64,000 nt of DNA from Bursaphelenchus xylophilus (taxonomy: Eukaryota; Nematoda; Chromadorea; Rhabditida; Aphelenchoididae). The notes beneath the pieces are model-generated. The model searched no databases and was not told the DNA's origin. It saw nothing but the letters and a program-made list of their open reading frames with translations. Positions 12,077-23,434 of the stretch are shown piece by piece. Location: positions 7,192,001 through 7,256,000 of the forward strand of contig CAJFCV020000002.1 in the NCBI GenBank assembly GCA_904066235.2, written 5' to 3'. Position 1 is the stretch's first letter, and every line of letters starts with the position of its first letter. The position numbers and the translations under genes were made by a program.

Positions 12077-14539
12077 TCAGGAAGGCCTATGTTTGATTCT
12101 AAGCTTCAGAACTTCCGAAAGCATAAACCCGATCGAATTCTGAGGGAATTTGGCTAGTCCCTCAAACAGCTTCAGCAGATCAAATTCCACGGCCTCAATG
12201 TTAATAACTGGATACAGTATTCTTAATCGTTCCTGGGAATCCGAAGAAAGCCATTCACCGATAGGCCCGGATATTGTTTCTTCTTTGGTCAGTTCATCTC
12301 GGCCAATTAATCCAATCAAAAATGAAAGACAAAGATGTTGTGCGAACTGAAAATATCAATAATTATAATAGCTAAACAAACATACAATAGAAATGGACAA
12401 GAAGGGCTCAAATGCTTGGATTGGGAAGGTATCTCTGAACTGCTTGAACAAAGAAAGATCCATTGTCCTCAATCCATTAACAATTGCTCGATGAAGTGGT
12501 TGCACATTAGAATCTTCAGCAATCTTGCGAGTATAAACGGAAAGACTGCTGACCAGATTATTCAAAATAAGACATCTCGATTGATCGTCGGCTTGGGAAA
12601 GCAGTTGTGCAATGAGAAGACGTCCTTTTTGAATCAACATTATCGTAGGCAGTTTGTCAGGCGTCACAATCGAGTTTACTATAGCAGCAACCTTCTCGCA
12701 AATAACGCTTTTTTCCCTGTAAACATACGTCCACATATGACTTCCAAAAAAAAATGAAACATTATACAGATTTCACTTACACATCGCTCTCTCCTTTCTT
12801 TGCTTGTTTGTAAGCCATATCCCTACATTCCAACAATGCCAATGAAGCGTTCTCTATCCTCAGAAGAACAGTCCTCAGCTTTTTCTGATTATTTACTTTC
12901 CCCACTTGACTTTCGTCTTCATCTCCGTTCTCCGTGTGTAGATCAATAATCTGCCGAGGAAAGGAAGTTGTGACATGTGTGGGACGGCCGAGACTGCCGT
13001 TGAAAACGGGAGGGACATATTTGTCAGCCGGGTAAGTGTCGTGGAAAGTATAATACTTCGGTTTGATCTGCACTTTCCATTCCTCTGGAGCTTCAGCCAA
13101 CACATTTTGGTCTTTCCATACCTAAATTCAGAATAAAAATTGGCAAAAACACATACAGCATAATAATAATCGTCGTCCCATGGATCTCCAGTTCCCATAC
13201 ATTGAATCAATTGAATTTTGATCAGCCATTCCCGCTCTTTCTTTGACATTAGACCAGCGTAAGGATCAAATGCAAAGTCGGATATGGTTTTAGTAGATGG
13301 AAGATTGGGCCTGCGCTCTCTGTACTCCCGATAAGGCCTGTTTCCATGATAATGTTGCTGGTGCTGTGGATGGGGCATATTGAAATAAGGTGGTGGGACC
13401 GGGGGCATTCCCGGAGGCGGCATCATATGAGCAGCCATCTGAGCCCATTGTTGAGGAGTCATGCCCGGAGGCAACGGAAACGGTGGAGGGGCCTTCCCCA
13501 TCATAACTGCATGTAACATTGGATTCATAGGACCATTAAAGGGGGGCATCGGTGAATGAGGTGGCATACCCTGGGGCGGCATGCCGTGCGACATCATCGG
13601 CATCGGAAAAGGCATCCGATTCATTGCTGGAGGACCATGGAAACCGGGAAGAAAGGAGTTTTCTGGAGGCGGAGGAGGTTGCTGAAGTGTCGGACTTCCC
13701 ACTTCTGGTTGAGAGACCTTCTGTGCCTTATTCAATAAGTCTAATACGTTCAAATTATTGTTGAGATTTGTAGATGAAGTGGGTTGTTTGTTGGTGAGGT
13801 TATTAGCTAAATTTAGAAGTCAATCAAAACCAAGATTTCTTACCTCGGGCTGATTCGAACAGCTGATTTAACAGATTCGGCCGTTCTTCTTCGCGAGTTT
13901 GTCTTAAAATGTCTTCTTCGGTCAAAAACTGAGCTTTAGGTTTAGAGGGAGGATCTGCCTTCTTTGGCGTTTGAACTCGTTGTTCTCGTTGCTCAGAATC
14001 AAAGGTTTCTAAACGCCAGTTTATTAACATTAATGGAAATGCTTACGGGGCAACGTCGCATTCGTAATAAAGGAGAAGAAATCTTCACTTGAATCGCGTT
14101 TTGAGGTAGAAGGTTCATCGCCATGATATCCCCAGATATTTTTATTAAACAAAGAGCTTGAGAGATCCATGGGAATAGGGATAGAACTTGGGTCCGGCCA
14201 CACCACAGAAGAGTGCTCCTCATCATCAAAATCAAGGAGTTTTGTCTGCAAGGCAAAGAATAGAAAAGGCATGAAGTACTAAACCAACGAAAACACGACG
14301 ATTCAAGGAAAACAACAACTTACCCTCTCCGCCAATGTCTCCAGATCACCAGTATCCGTGGGTTCATATCGACCGAAGGTCTCATCATTTATGGCATCAT
14401 AATCTTCTGCTCCTTCAACCCTTTCTCCACCAAACCCACTCCCCGACTCTATTTCTTCTCCATCTTGATCATCATCAAATTGGAATTCCTGTAACTCCGG
14501 GGAATTGGAATGTCGAAGATGATCCATTAGTGCACTCAT
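12077..14539 (-). CDS. patr-1: PAT1 mRNA-decay/decapping activator
   Basis: Exons 14324-14539, 14047-14245, 13844-14008, 13157-13806, 12781-13121, 12386-12716, 12077-12346; 723 residues. Pat1 bridges deadenylated mRNA, the Lsm1-7 ring and decapping enzymes in P-bodies. Seen in order: acidic N-terminus (DLLNKAQKV follows later), a Pro/Met-rich middle (repeated PPGMPP/MPPQ), the conserved block FDPYAGLMSK then EREWLIKIQLIQC, and an alpha-helical C-terminal domain with MLIQKGRLLIAQLLSQAD. The start chosen (MSALMDHLRHS) is the first ATG after an AG at GTATCAG|GTGTCTGG, which looks like a trans-splice acceptor. The 45-nt intron before exon 5 and others are canonical. SDS22 ends about 370 nt upstream on the same strand. 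Confidence 0.88.
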
Positions 14540-14910
14540 TCCATATTCTCCAGACACCTGATACCTTCCACAAGAAATAAAAGAAAATATTAATGCGGAA
14601 AAACTTCACAGTAAAGAGTTGACATTTCGTTGCGAGACGCAGATTTGGACTGGCATTTCGTTGCAAGTCAGATATTATTTATTATAATAAATTGGGTCTA
14701 CAAGTATAAAATACGGTTACTCATGAGTCATTACAAACGCCATACCCTTGATCTTCCGACTCAGAAATTGATCCGTAAAATAAACCGGTAATCTAACAAC
14801 AACTAGGCAGAAGTGTGAAGAGGAATATTGTACGTAAAAAAAACACCAATTGCTACGGAGTCATTCATTTGTCTACGCAGCATCATTAAATTGACAGTTC
14901 GGGTTTAAAA

Positions 14911-16087
14911 TCAGGTTGGTTTACAAGCGATGGCATCAACTTGTGTAAGCTGAGGCAACGTCAAGATGACCTTTCTTCTGTATGCCGTGGGGTCTTCATG
15001 ATAAATCGGATTCCTCTCCAAGTATAAAGTCCGCAAGGCTTTCACCGAACCTAATTTCTCAATTTCCTTCCAGCTGCTGATCTTATTGTCATTCAGCCAC
15101 AAATCCTCAAGATTCTCCAGTTTTGAAAGTTGTGGAATAACGGAGATTGAGTTATCGCCCGCGTCCACAATGGAGAGATTAGTCTAAATAATGGATGTAA
15201 ATTTCTACTCAAGACCCACAAGTTGTTCGATTCCACTGATATCTTCGATTCCTTGAGAGCTGATGTGAAGCTCTTCCAACTCTTTGAGATAAGAAATGTC
15301 TCCCAAAGAAGTCAATCTATTACCCTGAAAAAGCCTAGTGAACGCCAACAGTATAAAGTAATTTACCGGTACACTCAGAACTTTGAGGCCTTGTAGATTC
15401 TCCAGATTTTCCAATTTCGAGATCTTATTCTTTCCCAAATAAAGCTCTTTCAATTTTTTGAGATGACCAATATTCTCGATGACCTTAATCTTGTTATCTC
15501 CAGCTTCCAAGAGTTCCAGATTCACCAAATTCTCGAGACCAGCCAATGAAGTGATCTTATTACAAACCAAGTACAACTTCTTTAGACTCTTGAGATTGTC
15601 GAGACCTAAACGACTTGCATAAAAAGATGAACGATTACCCTCAATGGTTCTTATTCTGTTGTGACTCAAGTCTAATATCTCCAAATTGATGAGACAGTCG
15701 AGATTCTGGACCTTCTCGATCTGATTGTCATAAAGATCAATCTCCGTTAATTGAGTGATTCTGACGTTCTCATTAATCTCCTTGATCAGATTTGTCCGTA
15801 AAGACAAATTCTAAAAAAAATTTATATTAAAAAAATTCGTAAACTTACCTTAAGCTTGGTAAAGCGGCTGAGATCAGGAATGCGGTCGGCAACGGTGTGA
15901 GTAAGATCAATATCCTAAAATAAGACTCTCCAGTTTAAAATAAACTTACAGTTTCATCAACTGGGATTACACTGAGATCGAACTGATTGTATTCCCTCTT
16001 CTGTTTCTCCTTTCCATGTTGCTCATCTCCTTGCCCTTCTTCATCGTTCTGAAGCGGACCCTGTTCTGCTAGGTTTTGGTCTGACAT
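14911..16087 (-). CDS. sds-22: Protein phosphatase 1 regulatory subunit SDS22 (PPP1R7)
   Basis: Exons 15950-16087, 15849-15914, 15639-15810, 15367-15605, 15220-15324, 14911-15183; 330 residues. SDS22 binds PP1 catalytic subunits and controls their maturation and mitotic activity. After an acidic leader (MSDQNLAEQGPLQNDEEGQG) come about twelve 22-residue leucine-rich repeats of the SDS22 class (LxxLxxLxLxxNxIxxIExL), for example LVNLELLEAGDNKIKVIENI and LKKLKELYLGKNKISKLENL, and an LRR cap (NPIYHEDPTAYRRKVILTLP). The donor GTGGGT after IEQL was chosen because it alone keeps both phase and repeat length. Two AG acceptors precede the ATG. The SMIM20-like gene ends only 82 nt upstream. Confidence 0.93.
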
Positions 16088-16169
16088 GTAGCTGAAATAT
16101 TTATTCCTAAAAGAAAAAATGACACACAACAAATATAAAAAACACGAAGGAATACAAACAGGTATATTA

Positions 16170-16451
16170 TTATTTTGGAGACTTGAAGGGATCGGACCAG
16201 GGTCGGAGGCCATTCGCAAGTTTCTCCCGGTCGGCATTCATCAGCGATCTCTTGTGGGCCTGAACCCCCTTATAATAATCGTTGTAGACGTATGGTTGGA
16301 CAATCATGACTAGAATTCCGAGTATTGTTAGACCGACGCATCCACCGACTGCTGCAGTTCCCATCGTTGGACGTTGGAATCTGTTGAGGAATGGAAATTT
16401 TTGTTTCCAATAAAGTAATCCGGCTACTGGTGCACCTTTAGGAACTCTCAT
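16170..16451 (-). CDS. SMIM20/MITRAC7-like small mitochondrial membrane protein
   Basis: Single exon, 93 residues. In vertebrates SMIM20 (MITRAC7) is an inner-membrane factor that stabilises newly made COX1 during cytochrome oxidase assembly. The basic N-terminus (MRVPKGAPVAGLLYWKQKF) precedes a helix (AAVGGCVGLTILGILVMIV) followed by QPYVYNDYYKGVQAHKRSL and a tail GLRPWSDPF. The WSDPF ending after a Gly-Leu is the family hallmark (human GLKVWSDPF). It is about 25 residues longer than the human protein at the N-terminus. It sits 145 nt downstream of the amino-acid transporter and 82 nt upstream of SDS22, all on the minus strand. Confidence 0.75.
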   Translation of the reverse strand: MRVPKGAPVAGLLYWKQKFPFLNRFQRPTMGTAAVGGCVGLTILGILVMIVQPYVYNDYYKGVQAHKRSLMNADREKLANGLRPWSDPFKSPK

Positions 16452-16596
16452 CGTTGATAATTCTAGCTTCTTCCGAAAAATTTTCTGTTTTTCCTTCCAA
16501 TTATATTTTTAGTGACATTTTATACCATGAAACATTTCCGATAAAGCTAGCGATTTTTTTTATTTCTTATTTGGGGTATTCCTTTTTACCACGCTT

Positions 16597-18792
16597 TTAT
16601 TTTAAATGTACATAACACGTTTCTCCAATAGAAGAAATATTTCTGAAAGGCCCACAACAATGATTTGTCTGCGAAATTGTGATATGATAATTCATAGAGT
16701 AACAAGGAGCACTCATTTCGGAGACGTAAAGATCTTTCCAAGCGGAGATCGTCGTCACTGTGCCGAATAAAATAGCAAGAACTAAAAATAAACCCATCTC
16801 GATTATCGGTCTGTCGGGAAAATAATGAACACAATGTGGAAACCCCATCGCGTCGCTGAGGTGAAAAGCATTGCGACACAATTCATTCTCTCGGCTGCGA
16901 TGCGAGTTTCGATGCGACAGAATACTCATTATTTTTCCGACAGATTGATGGTTGTAATTGAAATGTTACATACCAATAACAAGAAAGTTAGCTATCAGTC
17001 GAGGCCATGGAGTTAATTTGATAGCCTGGGCCAAGGAAAGGTAGCCTGCCTTGGTCACATCTCTCTCCATGGCTTTTAAAAACATGCTGAACAGGCATGG
17101 TAACACGGCAGATGTAAGAGCCACTGTGGTGCCTCCAATAACGTTGAGTAAAGGTCCAAAACTGGGTATCGATAAGGCCAAGAAGGTGACCGAAGATAAA
17201 ATAAAGGCACGTACAGCGACTCTACCCACTCCAAACCCTGCAAATTACAACAGAATAAGAATGGTGTGGTCTACACATTTTTGTCTCGACTGGCAGAAAG
17301 CCCGATTTCTTGGTCTCGCAACGTTACGCAATCCGAGTCAAGAATTTCCCAGAGCTCTCCATTCAACAAATCGAGCTTTCTGCCAGTCAAGACAAAAAAA
17401 ACTGTAGATTGCGCCATCCATATATGTACATATTATGTATGCTGATACGATAAGATGACCAAAACTTGCCATGAGGAAGACCAAGAGAGTTCTCGAGCTC
17501 CTGGTTGAGCGGGTTAATAGTGATTGTTAGTGTTAAAACACAATGGGCAGCGATGAAGAGGTTAGCTGCTTCTTGGATCTGTTTCGATTGGATAGATGAA
17601 ATTATGGAATCGGTTAAGGAATCACCATAAACTGCATAACCGAGTACAGTAACTGGTAGATATAAGATACAGACCCCTAGAATACGATGACATATTATGT
17701 AATTAGTGTAAAGGGACGACCACAAGTTAATCATCTTACCAAGGAAGCCTAAAAACGCTGACTTAGTGAACTCTTTAGGACGTCTCATATCATTGATTAT
17801 GGTAGGGAAAACGGCATGACCTCCAAAAGCGAACATGAAGATGCCCAAGGACATGATGAACTCTTCAGAATTGAACAAGGGAAAATGGGCATTGACACCG
17901 CATACGCCATGATCTTTCAGTATTCCAGCCACAATCAGAATGACTGCGATTACGGTAGTGACCATTGCCAAAACCACGGCAATCCTAAAGTAAAAAAAAT
18001 ATGTCCAACAAAGGTAGTGCACAAACTGTCTATCGCCAAATGAGACTTGCTGTAGAGGCGTGATCGGAAGACGCCGTGGCTTAGGGTCACTGCCCTTCAC
18101 GCCCCCAAGCCAAACTTTCTTTACAAATTGCAAAAATTTGTAATTAAAAAAAAAATCTTGATTTCGGAGCTTCCGATGGTGCTCCTGGCAACATAAAAAT
18201 CAGACACCTCTTACCAGAAATCTTGCGGCGATTTGAGTAGAGTAACTGGGAACAATACAACAGCCAATGCCACCAACATACGACATTCCCCGATGTTAAA
18301 ACTCATCAAAGAACTGATTAAATTGTTGATGATCTTGGCGGAAAGAAGAAGGTAGACAACACTGACCCCGAACAACATGGCATGGATGGTGCCGACGGTG
18401 AGAAGGCGGGCCTTCGGTCCGATCGCTCGGAAGGCCATCTCAGGGTAGGGCTTTCGGCAATGGGACGAATACTCTGGCCACCTCTTCTTCATTATGGTCC
18501 AGTTCTCGCCAAGTAAATGAGCAGTGTAACAGAAGGCAGTCGCCACAACAAAGATGACCAGTCCACCAATTAGACCCCCTGGAATATAGAGATACGCAGT
18601 TGGGCGAAGATACCCACCCGATTTGAGTAATGCCACAGGCATGGTAACCACTCCTCCGCCGGCCATATCCGCCACTATAAAAGCGGCCGCAATCACCCAA
18701 TTGATCCCTTTCTTGGGCTGTTTGAATTGCATATCACTCTTTTCATTCGAATGGAGGAGAGGAATGGAATCAGCGCATTCCAATGATCTCAT
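16597..18792 (-). CDS. Amino-acid/auxin permease family transporter (SLC36/SLC32 type)
   Basis: Exons 18215-18792, 17740-17984, 17470-17676, 16974-17237, 16597-16781; 492 residues with about 11 hydrophobic helices. The AAAP family carries neutral amino acids with protons. Signatures: N-terminal GINWVIAAAFIVADMAGGGV then VTMPVALLKSGGY (TM1), FMFAFGGHAVFPTIINDM (conserved in TM5-6), YAVYGDSL, NPLNQELENSLGLPHGFG, and a C-terminal luminal Cys-rich tail. The third intron has a GC donor (CATG|GCAAGT), inferred because it alone gives the family join LPHGFGVGR. The last intron contains a palindromic MITE, and the third another hairpin. Several C. elegans AAAP paralogues fit equally, so no symbol. Confidence 0.85.
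16806..16948. mobile_element. MITE family A, copy 1 (in intron)
   Basis: A 143-bp inverted-repeat element inside the last intron of the amino-acid transporter. Left end TCGGTCTGTCGGGAAAATAA and right end complement TCAATCTGTCGGAAAAATAA match the TIRs of six other copies in this window. TA precedes the left end; the right flank is TG, so the target copy has drifted. Confidence 0.8.
17278..17397. repeat. Short hairpin element in transporter intron
   Basis: About 120 bp with near-perfect 30-bp inverted ends (TTTTGTCTCGACTGGCAGAA and its complement TTCTGCCAGTCAAGACAAAA). It lies within the intron 17238-17469 on the gene's opposite strand sense. No coding capacity; a MITE is the likely identity. 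Confidence 0.65.
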
Positions 18793-19764
18793 TCCTGAAA
18801 CACTGTTATTGGATATTCATTGTACGTTCATCTTTATAAGTACGTTTGTAAATCTTGGCAGTAAAATTAAAAATAACACAGACGAAAACGTGTAAGCATG
18901 CTATACAATTCTTATTTTTGATTGTTTGCAGAAGTTATGCATAGATGTAAATGATCTATAAAAAGCGAGAAGTAGATGCTCTTTTCTCGGGAATAAAAAG
19001 CAGGAACATGGGAAATATAACACCAGGGGGCCTAATCCTCTTCCAATTTTCATTACGATATAAAATGGGCTTAGTTTACGGTGCTGTCATGTTTATTTTA
19101 AAAATATTGAGAAAAGCCATGCAGGGGTACTGTAAAATGTTAAAAAAAACAATTCCCGAAAAATAAAATTTATTTTTGTCAGTTTTTAGGTGGGAAGTGG
19201 CCTGAATTCTAAACCATTCACAAAACAAAATGATTCGAAAGTGAAGTTTAATAATGTTATTTGATGACGTCATTTCTTTGGATACAGGTGCGGAAACCGA
19301 ACAAAATAATTCTAAAATGAATTAAATGAATCGGGAACAGGGGAGGAGGATCTCTTTGAGGCGCTCAAAAAATATCCGCATTTCCACGTGTTTTCCCCTT
19401 AAGGGATTTGATTTTTAAAAGTTATTTTTCTCGCATTACCTGTTGCAATGTGGGAGGCTTTCTTTTCGCTTTAGCAAAAACAAATATCTAACGAACTTTG
19501 GATGAATTTTTTGGACACCAAATTCTAACGACGATGTGATGACAATAAGTATAAGTTTTTATAATTATATTAGTCATGTCATTCGTTTTTTGCCAAAACC
19601 ACATCAACACGCAAAGTCTGGGAGTACACGAGTCGAGATGACTGAACACGAGCTGGACTCTCAACTAGTTTTCATCCATCATCTTTTGTCGATGGATTTC
19701 TCGATGTCTTCGCGGATCGGCGTCGATGAATTAAAAGATTTCATTGATCCGATTCCTTCCAACA
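18793..19764. other. Divergent intergenic region
   Basis: Between the amino-acid transporter (-) and the DB-module gene (+). AT-rich sequence with no supported gene; small open frames around 18951-19166 and 19076-19273 lack any resemblance or splice support. It presumably contains both promoters. Confidence 0.5.
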
Positions 19765-20455
19765 ATGCTCTCCTCCTCTCTTCTATTGCTCTTGCCTCTG
19801 GCAATGGCCAGTCTGAGTCCCGATTATTTGAAAGGGACTTGTCCCAATGACAAGGAGATCTGTTACAGTAAGGCTAGTCAAGGAGAATGCTTTGGCAATT
19901 CCTTGAAAGCTCAGGTTTTGAACAAGAATTGTCCTTGTTCGTGCAACGAGGCGCTTCATTCGAGGATTCAGAAGTGCTGTCGGACAGTGGGACCTCCGGA
20001 GATGAAGTTCTGTCTCCCTCTGTGTGGATATAACACGACGGTCGAAGAGGTGAGTAAATTTAAATTGGCATTCGCTTAATCACGTCAGAAAATAAAATGA
20101 AACAGAATTTTAAAAATTGCAGTTGTGTTACCGGTTTTCAATTTGTAGCCTTGTACTTTTATTTTATTTTCAGCTGGGCAGTTCTCTCGGAGTTAAATGC
20201 GTTTCTCAGTTGACCACCTGGGCGTATTGTGCTGCTGATAACAGTGATAATACAGCCTGTTGCAAGTCCAAAGGAGTCTCAGATGAGTGTCTCAGCTTCT
20301 GCAAAGGGGACGTCCCCACTTGTGACCTTCAAAGTATCTTCTCCTACCAGCCTTGTCTCAAAAATATGAAGTCAATAGTCCAATGTCAAGTGGAGAATCT
20401 CGCCGCCACTCCCAGATTTGATCCTGATTGGCAAGCTCCTTGTGAATGGGAGTAA
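19765..20455 (+). CDS. Secreted DB-module (Cys-rich, nematode) protein
   Basis: Exons 19765-20049 and 20174-20455 encode 188 residues. Start MLSSSLLLLLPLAMAS is a clear signal peptide. The first half holds ten cysteines spaced CPNDKEICYSKASQGECFG ... CPCSC ... CCRTVGPPEMKFCLPLC, and the second half has another set, CCKSKGVSDECLSFC then CDL...CL...C, the classical DB motif (CCxxxGVxxxCxxxC). The first half may be a diverged DB copy. DB proteins are abundant extracellular nematode proteins; the molecular role is unknown, though one vertebrate-like relative modulates signalling at neurons. Poly(A) signal AATAAA is near 20494. Confidence 0.8.
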
Positions 20456-20545
20456 TAAAAGTATCATAAAAGAGCATACATAACTTATTCCAATAAATTA
20501 TTTATTCAAGAAACCCGTGAACGTGAAAGTAATGGAATAGCAGCA

Positions 20546-23024
20546 TTAATCACCCGTAGGCCTCGGAATCATGAGGTTTTGTAACTCCAGATCCCTTTTT
20601 TCCTTCTTCTGGAGTCTGAACTGATTGATCTTTCTGAACTCTCGAACTTCCTCCATCATTTTTTTGTTCTCTTCCTTCAATCTGCTGACTTTATTCTTAT
20701 TTTTTTGATTCGATTCTTCCAACTTCTGATATCGTTGACTTTCTATTGCAAACTTTGTTGTCATCTCTTGAAGCTGGTACTCCAATCTTTTAACATGTTT
20801 TGAATCTTCTCGGTCTTTCTTTACGAGGTCATCTTTAAGTTGAGATACCACGTTTTCTAGAGCAAGCTTCGATCTGAGAACAAGTGATTTGAATCCTTAT
20901 TTAAGTTAATACTTACTTAGCTAGCTCAGTTACAGTATCCTCGAGTCGGTTCACTTCTTGCATCAAATATGAATTCTCAACTTGCAGTCTAAACGATGAT
21001 TTTTTTATATTGTTTTAGGCTATGTTAAACTTCAATTTCTGATTCCTTACCGTTTATTTTCCACCTCGATTTCTTTTCTCTTTTCAATTTCTTCTGTTTT
21101 TCTCTTTTCATTTTCTTTTATTTCATCTTCATGTTGGCTTACTTTGTTAGATAACAATTCCACTTGAGCCTCAAGTTTTCCATAACCCGGAAATCTAAAA
21201 ATAATGCAGTTGACTACAAGAAATCATCGCAAGAAAAGAGAAAACAACAAAATTATACTTTAACCCTTTCCGGACGAGTCGGCACCTCCATGCAGAAATG
21301 AAAGAGGGTACCCTACTGAGTAACGGCATAATAGTGGTTCAGCCCATCGAAGCGTTATTTGGGACTTATGACAAAAAATGTCCTAAAAGTACCCCCAGTT
21401 GACATAACCCTTATAAAATTTTGCTAACGACCTGTAAATTAGAAACTACCCCTAAGTTAAAGTCTAACACTCCTACTACTGTTACATCCAAGAACTGTCC
21501 AAATCGGACCACTACGGGATTAGTTATCGACTTTTGGAAATTGAATTTTAAATTTCGACCAATTTTTGGCCCAAAATTGAGTATATCTTCCGCCGGAATC
21601 AACTTTTTCAGTCTAAATGTGGTTTTTCTGAATCTAGAGTGACGCTAGCTTCTTCCCAGAATGTTTCCAGAAAAAACCTACAGGGCACGTTTCTGTAAAA
21701 AGCGAAAAGGTTGAAAGCGTAAAGGTTTCACCGTATAAAATGTCGCCGCAAGCCGAGAAGGGTCGGGCGCAGCTCGAAAGGCGAAAATAATATACATTTT
21801 TTTGAGAAATACTATTTTAGTGTGAAACTAAAGCAAAATCCAATGAAATTGCCTGAAAACGCATTAAAAATATTAAAATGACATTGAGTTAATGTTTGCG
21901 TGCTCTGTCTGTCTGTATTTCATCTGAATTCAGCTTGTCGACACTAAAATAAGATTTTTCGAAGAAAAAATATTATTTTCGCCTTTCGAGCTGCGCCCGA
22001 CCCTTTTCGGCTTGCGGCGACATTTTATACGGTGAAACCTTTACGTTTTCAACTTTTTTGCTTTTTACAGAAACGTGCTCTATAGGTTTTTTCTGGAAAC
22101 ATTCTGGGAAGAAGCTAGCGTCACTCTAGATTCAGAAAAACCACATTTAGACTGAAATGGTTGATTCCGGCGGAAGATATACTCAATTTTGGGCCAAAAA
22201 TTGGTCGAAATTTAAAATTCAATTTCCAAAAGTCGATAACTAATCCCGTAGTGGTCCAATTTGGACAGTTCTTGGATGTAACAGTAGTAGGAGTGTTAGA
22301 CTTTACCTTAGGGGTAGTTTCTAATTTACAGGTCGTTAGCTAAATTTTATAAGGGTTATGTCAACTGGGGGTACTTTTTAGGACATTTTTTGTCATAAGT
22401 CCCAAATAACGCTTCGATGGGCTGAACCACTATTATGCCGTTACTCAGTAGGGTACCCTCTTTCATTTCTGCATGGAGGTGCCGACTCGTCCGGAAAGGG
22501 TTAAATTGAGTTCTGTAAGTTTTTTGTTCATTTCGACGGCCTTTTCTGTCTTCAATTCCTCCATTTCTACTTGATGAGACGTTTGCTTGTTTCAGTTGTC
22601 TTCTGAGTTCTTCTATCTGCACATCCTGCGTGGCTATGGTATCTTTTAGGGTTGTCACTTCATGTCCATGGTATTTTTTATCTTCTAATAGCAAGCTAAC
22701 CTCTTTCTCGTACATTTCCCGGATATCTGATACTGTTTTGGACTAAAGAATATTAAATTGTCCAAAGGTGTAGACTTACTTTGAACTCGTCGAAGATTTC
22801 TTCCCTGATCTTCTTCTCCAATTCGATTTCATGCAAAACTTCCCGGGTAATTTGACGTACAAATTCAATCTCCGAATCAATTTCCCTCTAAATAATGGTA
22901 CAGGTTGAATGAAAATTACTTTAGCTTCTTGTCTCAGCCGCTTATTCTCTTGCAAAACCAACTGGAACTCCTTCTTCAGCTCGTTGTAGTTCTCTCGAGC
23001 CATGATCAACAATCGTCGTTCCAT
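20546..23024 (-). pseudogene. Coiled-coil protein gene interrupted by a TTAA transposon and a frame break
   Basis: Exons: 22920-23024, 22780-22887, about 22505-22742 (damaged), 21051-21194, 20917-20988, 20546-20873. The readable parts are almost pure coiled coil (MARENYNELKKEFQLVLQEN; VSQHEDEIKENEKRKTEEIE; KVSRLKEENKKMMEEVREF) ending PRPTGD. I do not recognise the family. Exon 3 reads in one frame through IEELRRQLKQ and in another frame through VEMEELKTEKAVEMNKKLTE, so a one-base type shift lies near 22565-22580. A hairpin element with TTAA target copies has then landed five bases before the donor: excising it restores AAT TTA AA|GTATAA, in phase with the next exon. As it stands, reading runs into the element and stops. 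Either a null allele, or splicing uses something I cannot see. Confidence 0.6.
21264..22500. mobile_element. 1.24 kb piggyBac-like foldback element with TTAA target duplication
   Basis: Flanked on both sides by TTAA (21260-21263 and 22501-22504). Ends are CCCTTTCCGGACGAGTCGGC and the exact complement; the two halves mirror each other for roughly 570 bp with about 100 bp of less symmetric centre. TTAA targets with terminal CCC/GGG are the piggyBac signature. Open frames in the arms are mirror artefacts; no transposase is visible, so it would be non-autonomous. Confidence 0.88.
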
Positions 23025-23434
23025 GACGCATCTTTACGACTATTGATGAACCATTGGCCTAATAAATCTCACCGAACCTTAGCCTCAACATGCGTAAGTC
23101 GACCTGGCCAAAGAACCCTTCCGAATGTCGTGTTTCTATGGAAACATGGTCGTATTCATTGCGCAGATTGCCCTTCATGTTTCTTATAGGGTACATTCTA
23201 TTTTAATTAATCCTTCACTGATATCATAATCATCATTTCATCGTTTTTTATTTATAATTGCGCAACATTATTATCGTATAAAAAAGTATAAAAATAACAT
23301 AGGGCGCAACTCACAAGGCAAAAATAAATATTTTTCGAGATTTTTTGTACATTTTTTTTGTCTGGATGTAGACTACTACACTTGGGTTGTCAACAGATCA
23401 TTATCAATTTGGGGTGTTCTTAAATTTAAGTGGG
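23025..23434. other. Divergent promoter region
   Basis: About 410 nt between the coiled-coil gene (-) and the TMEM42-like gene (+). AT-rich after 23190; no gene or RNA seen. AG at TTTAAG|TGGGATG just before the next ATG could be a trans-splice acceptor. Confidence 0.4.

Noticed and set aside
21290..21650. Open frames within the TTAA element (mirror copies at 21411-21602 and 22161-22343)
   Set aside because: They are the same sequence read from the two inverted arms, with no transposase motifs.
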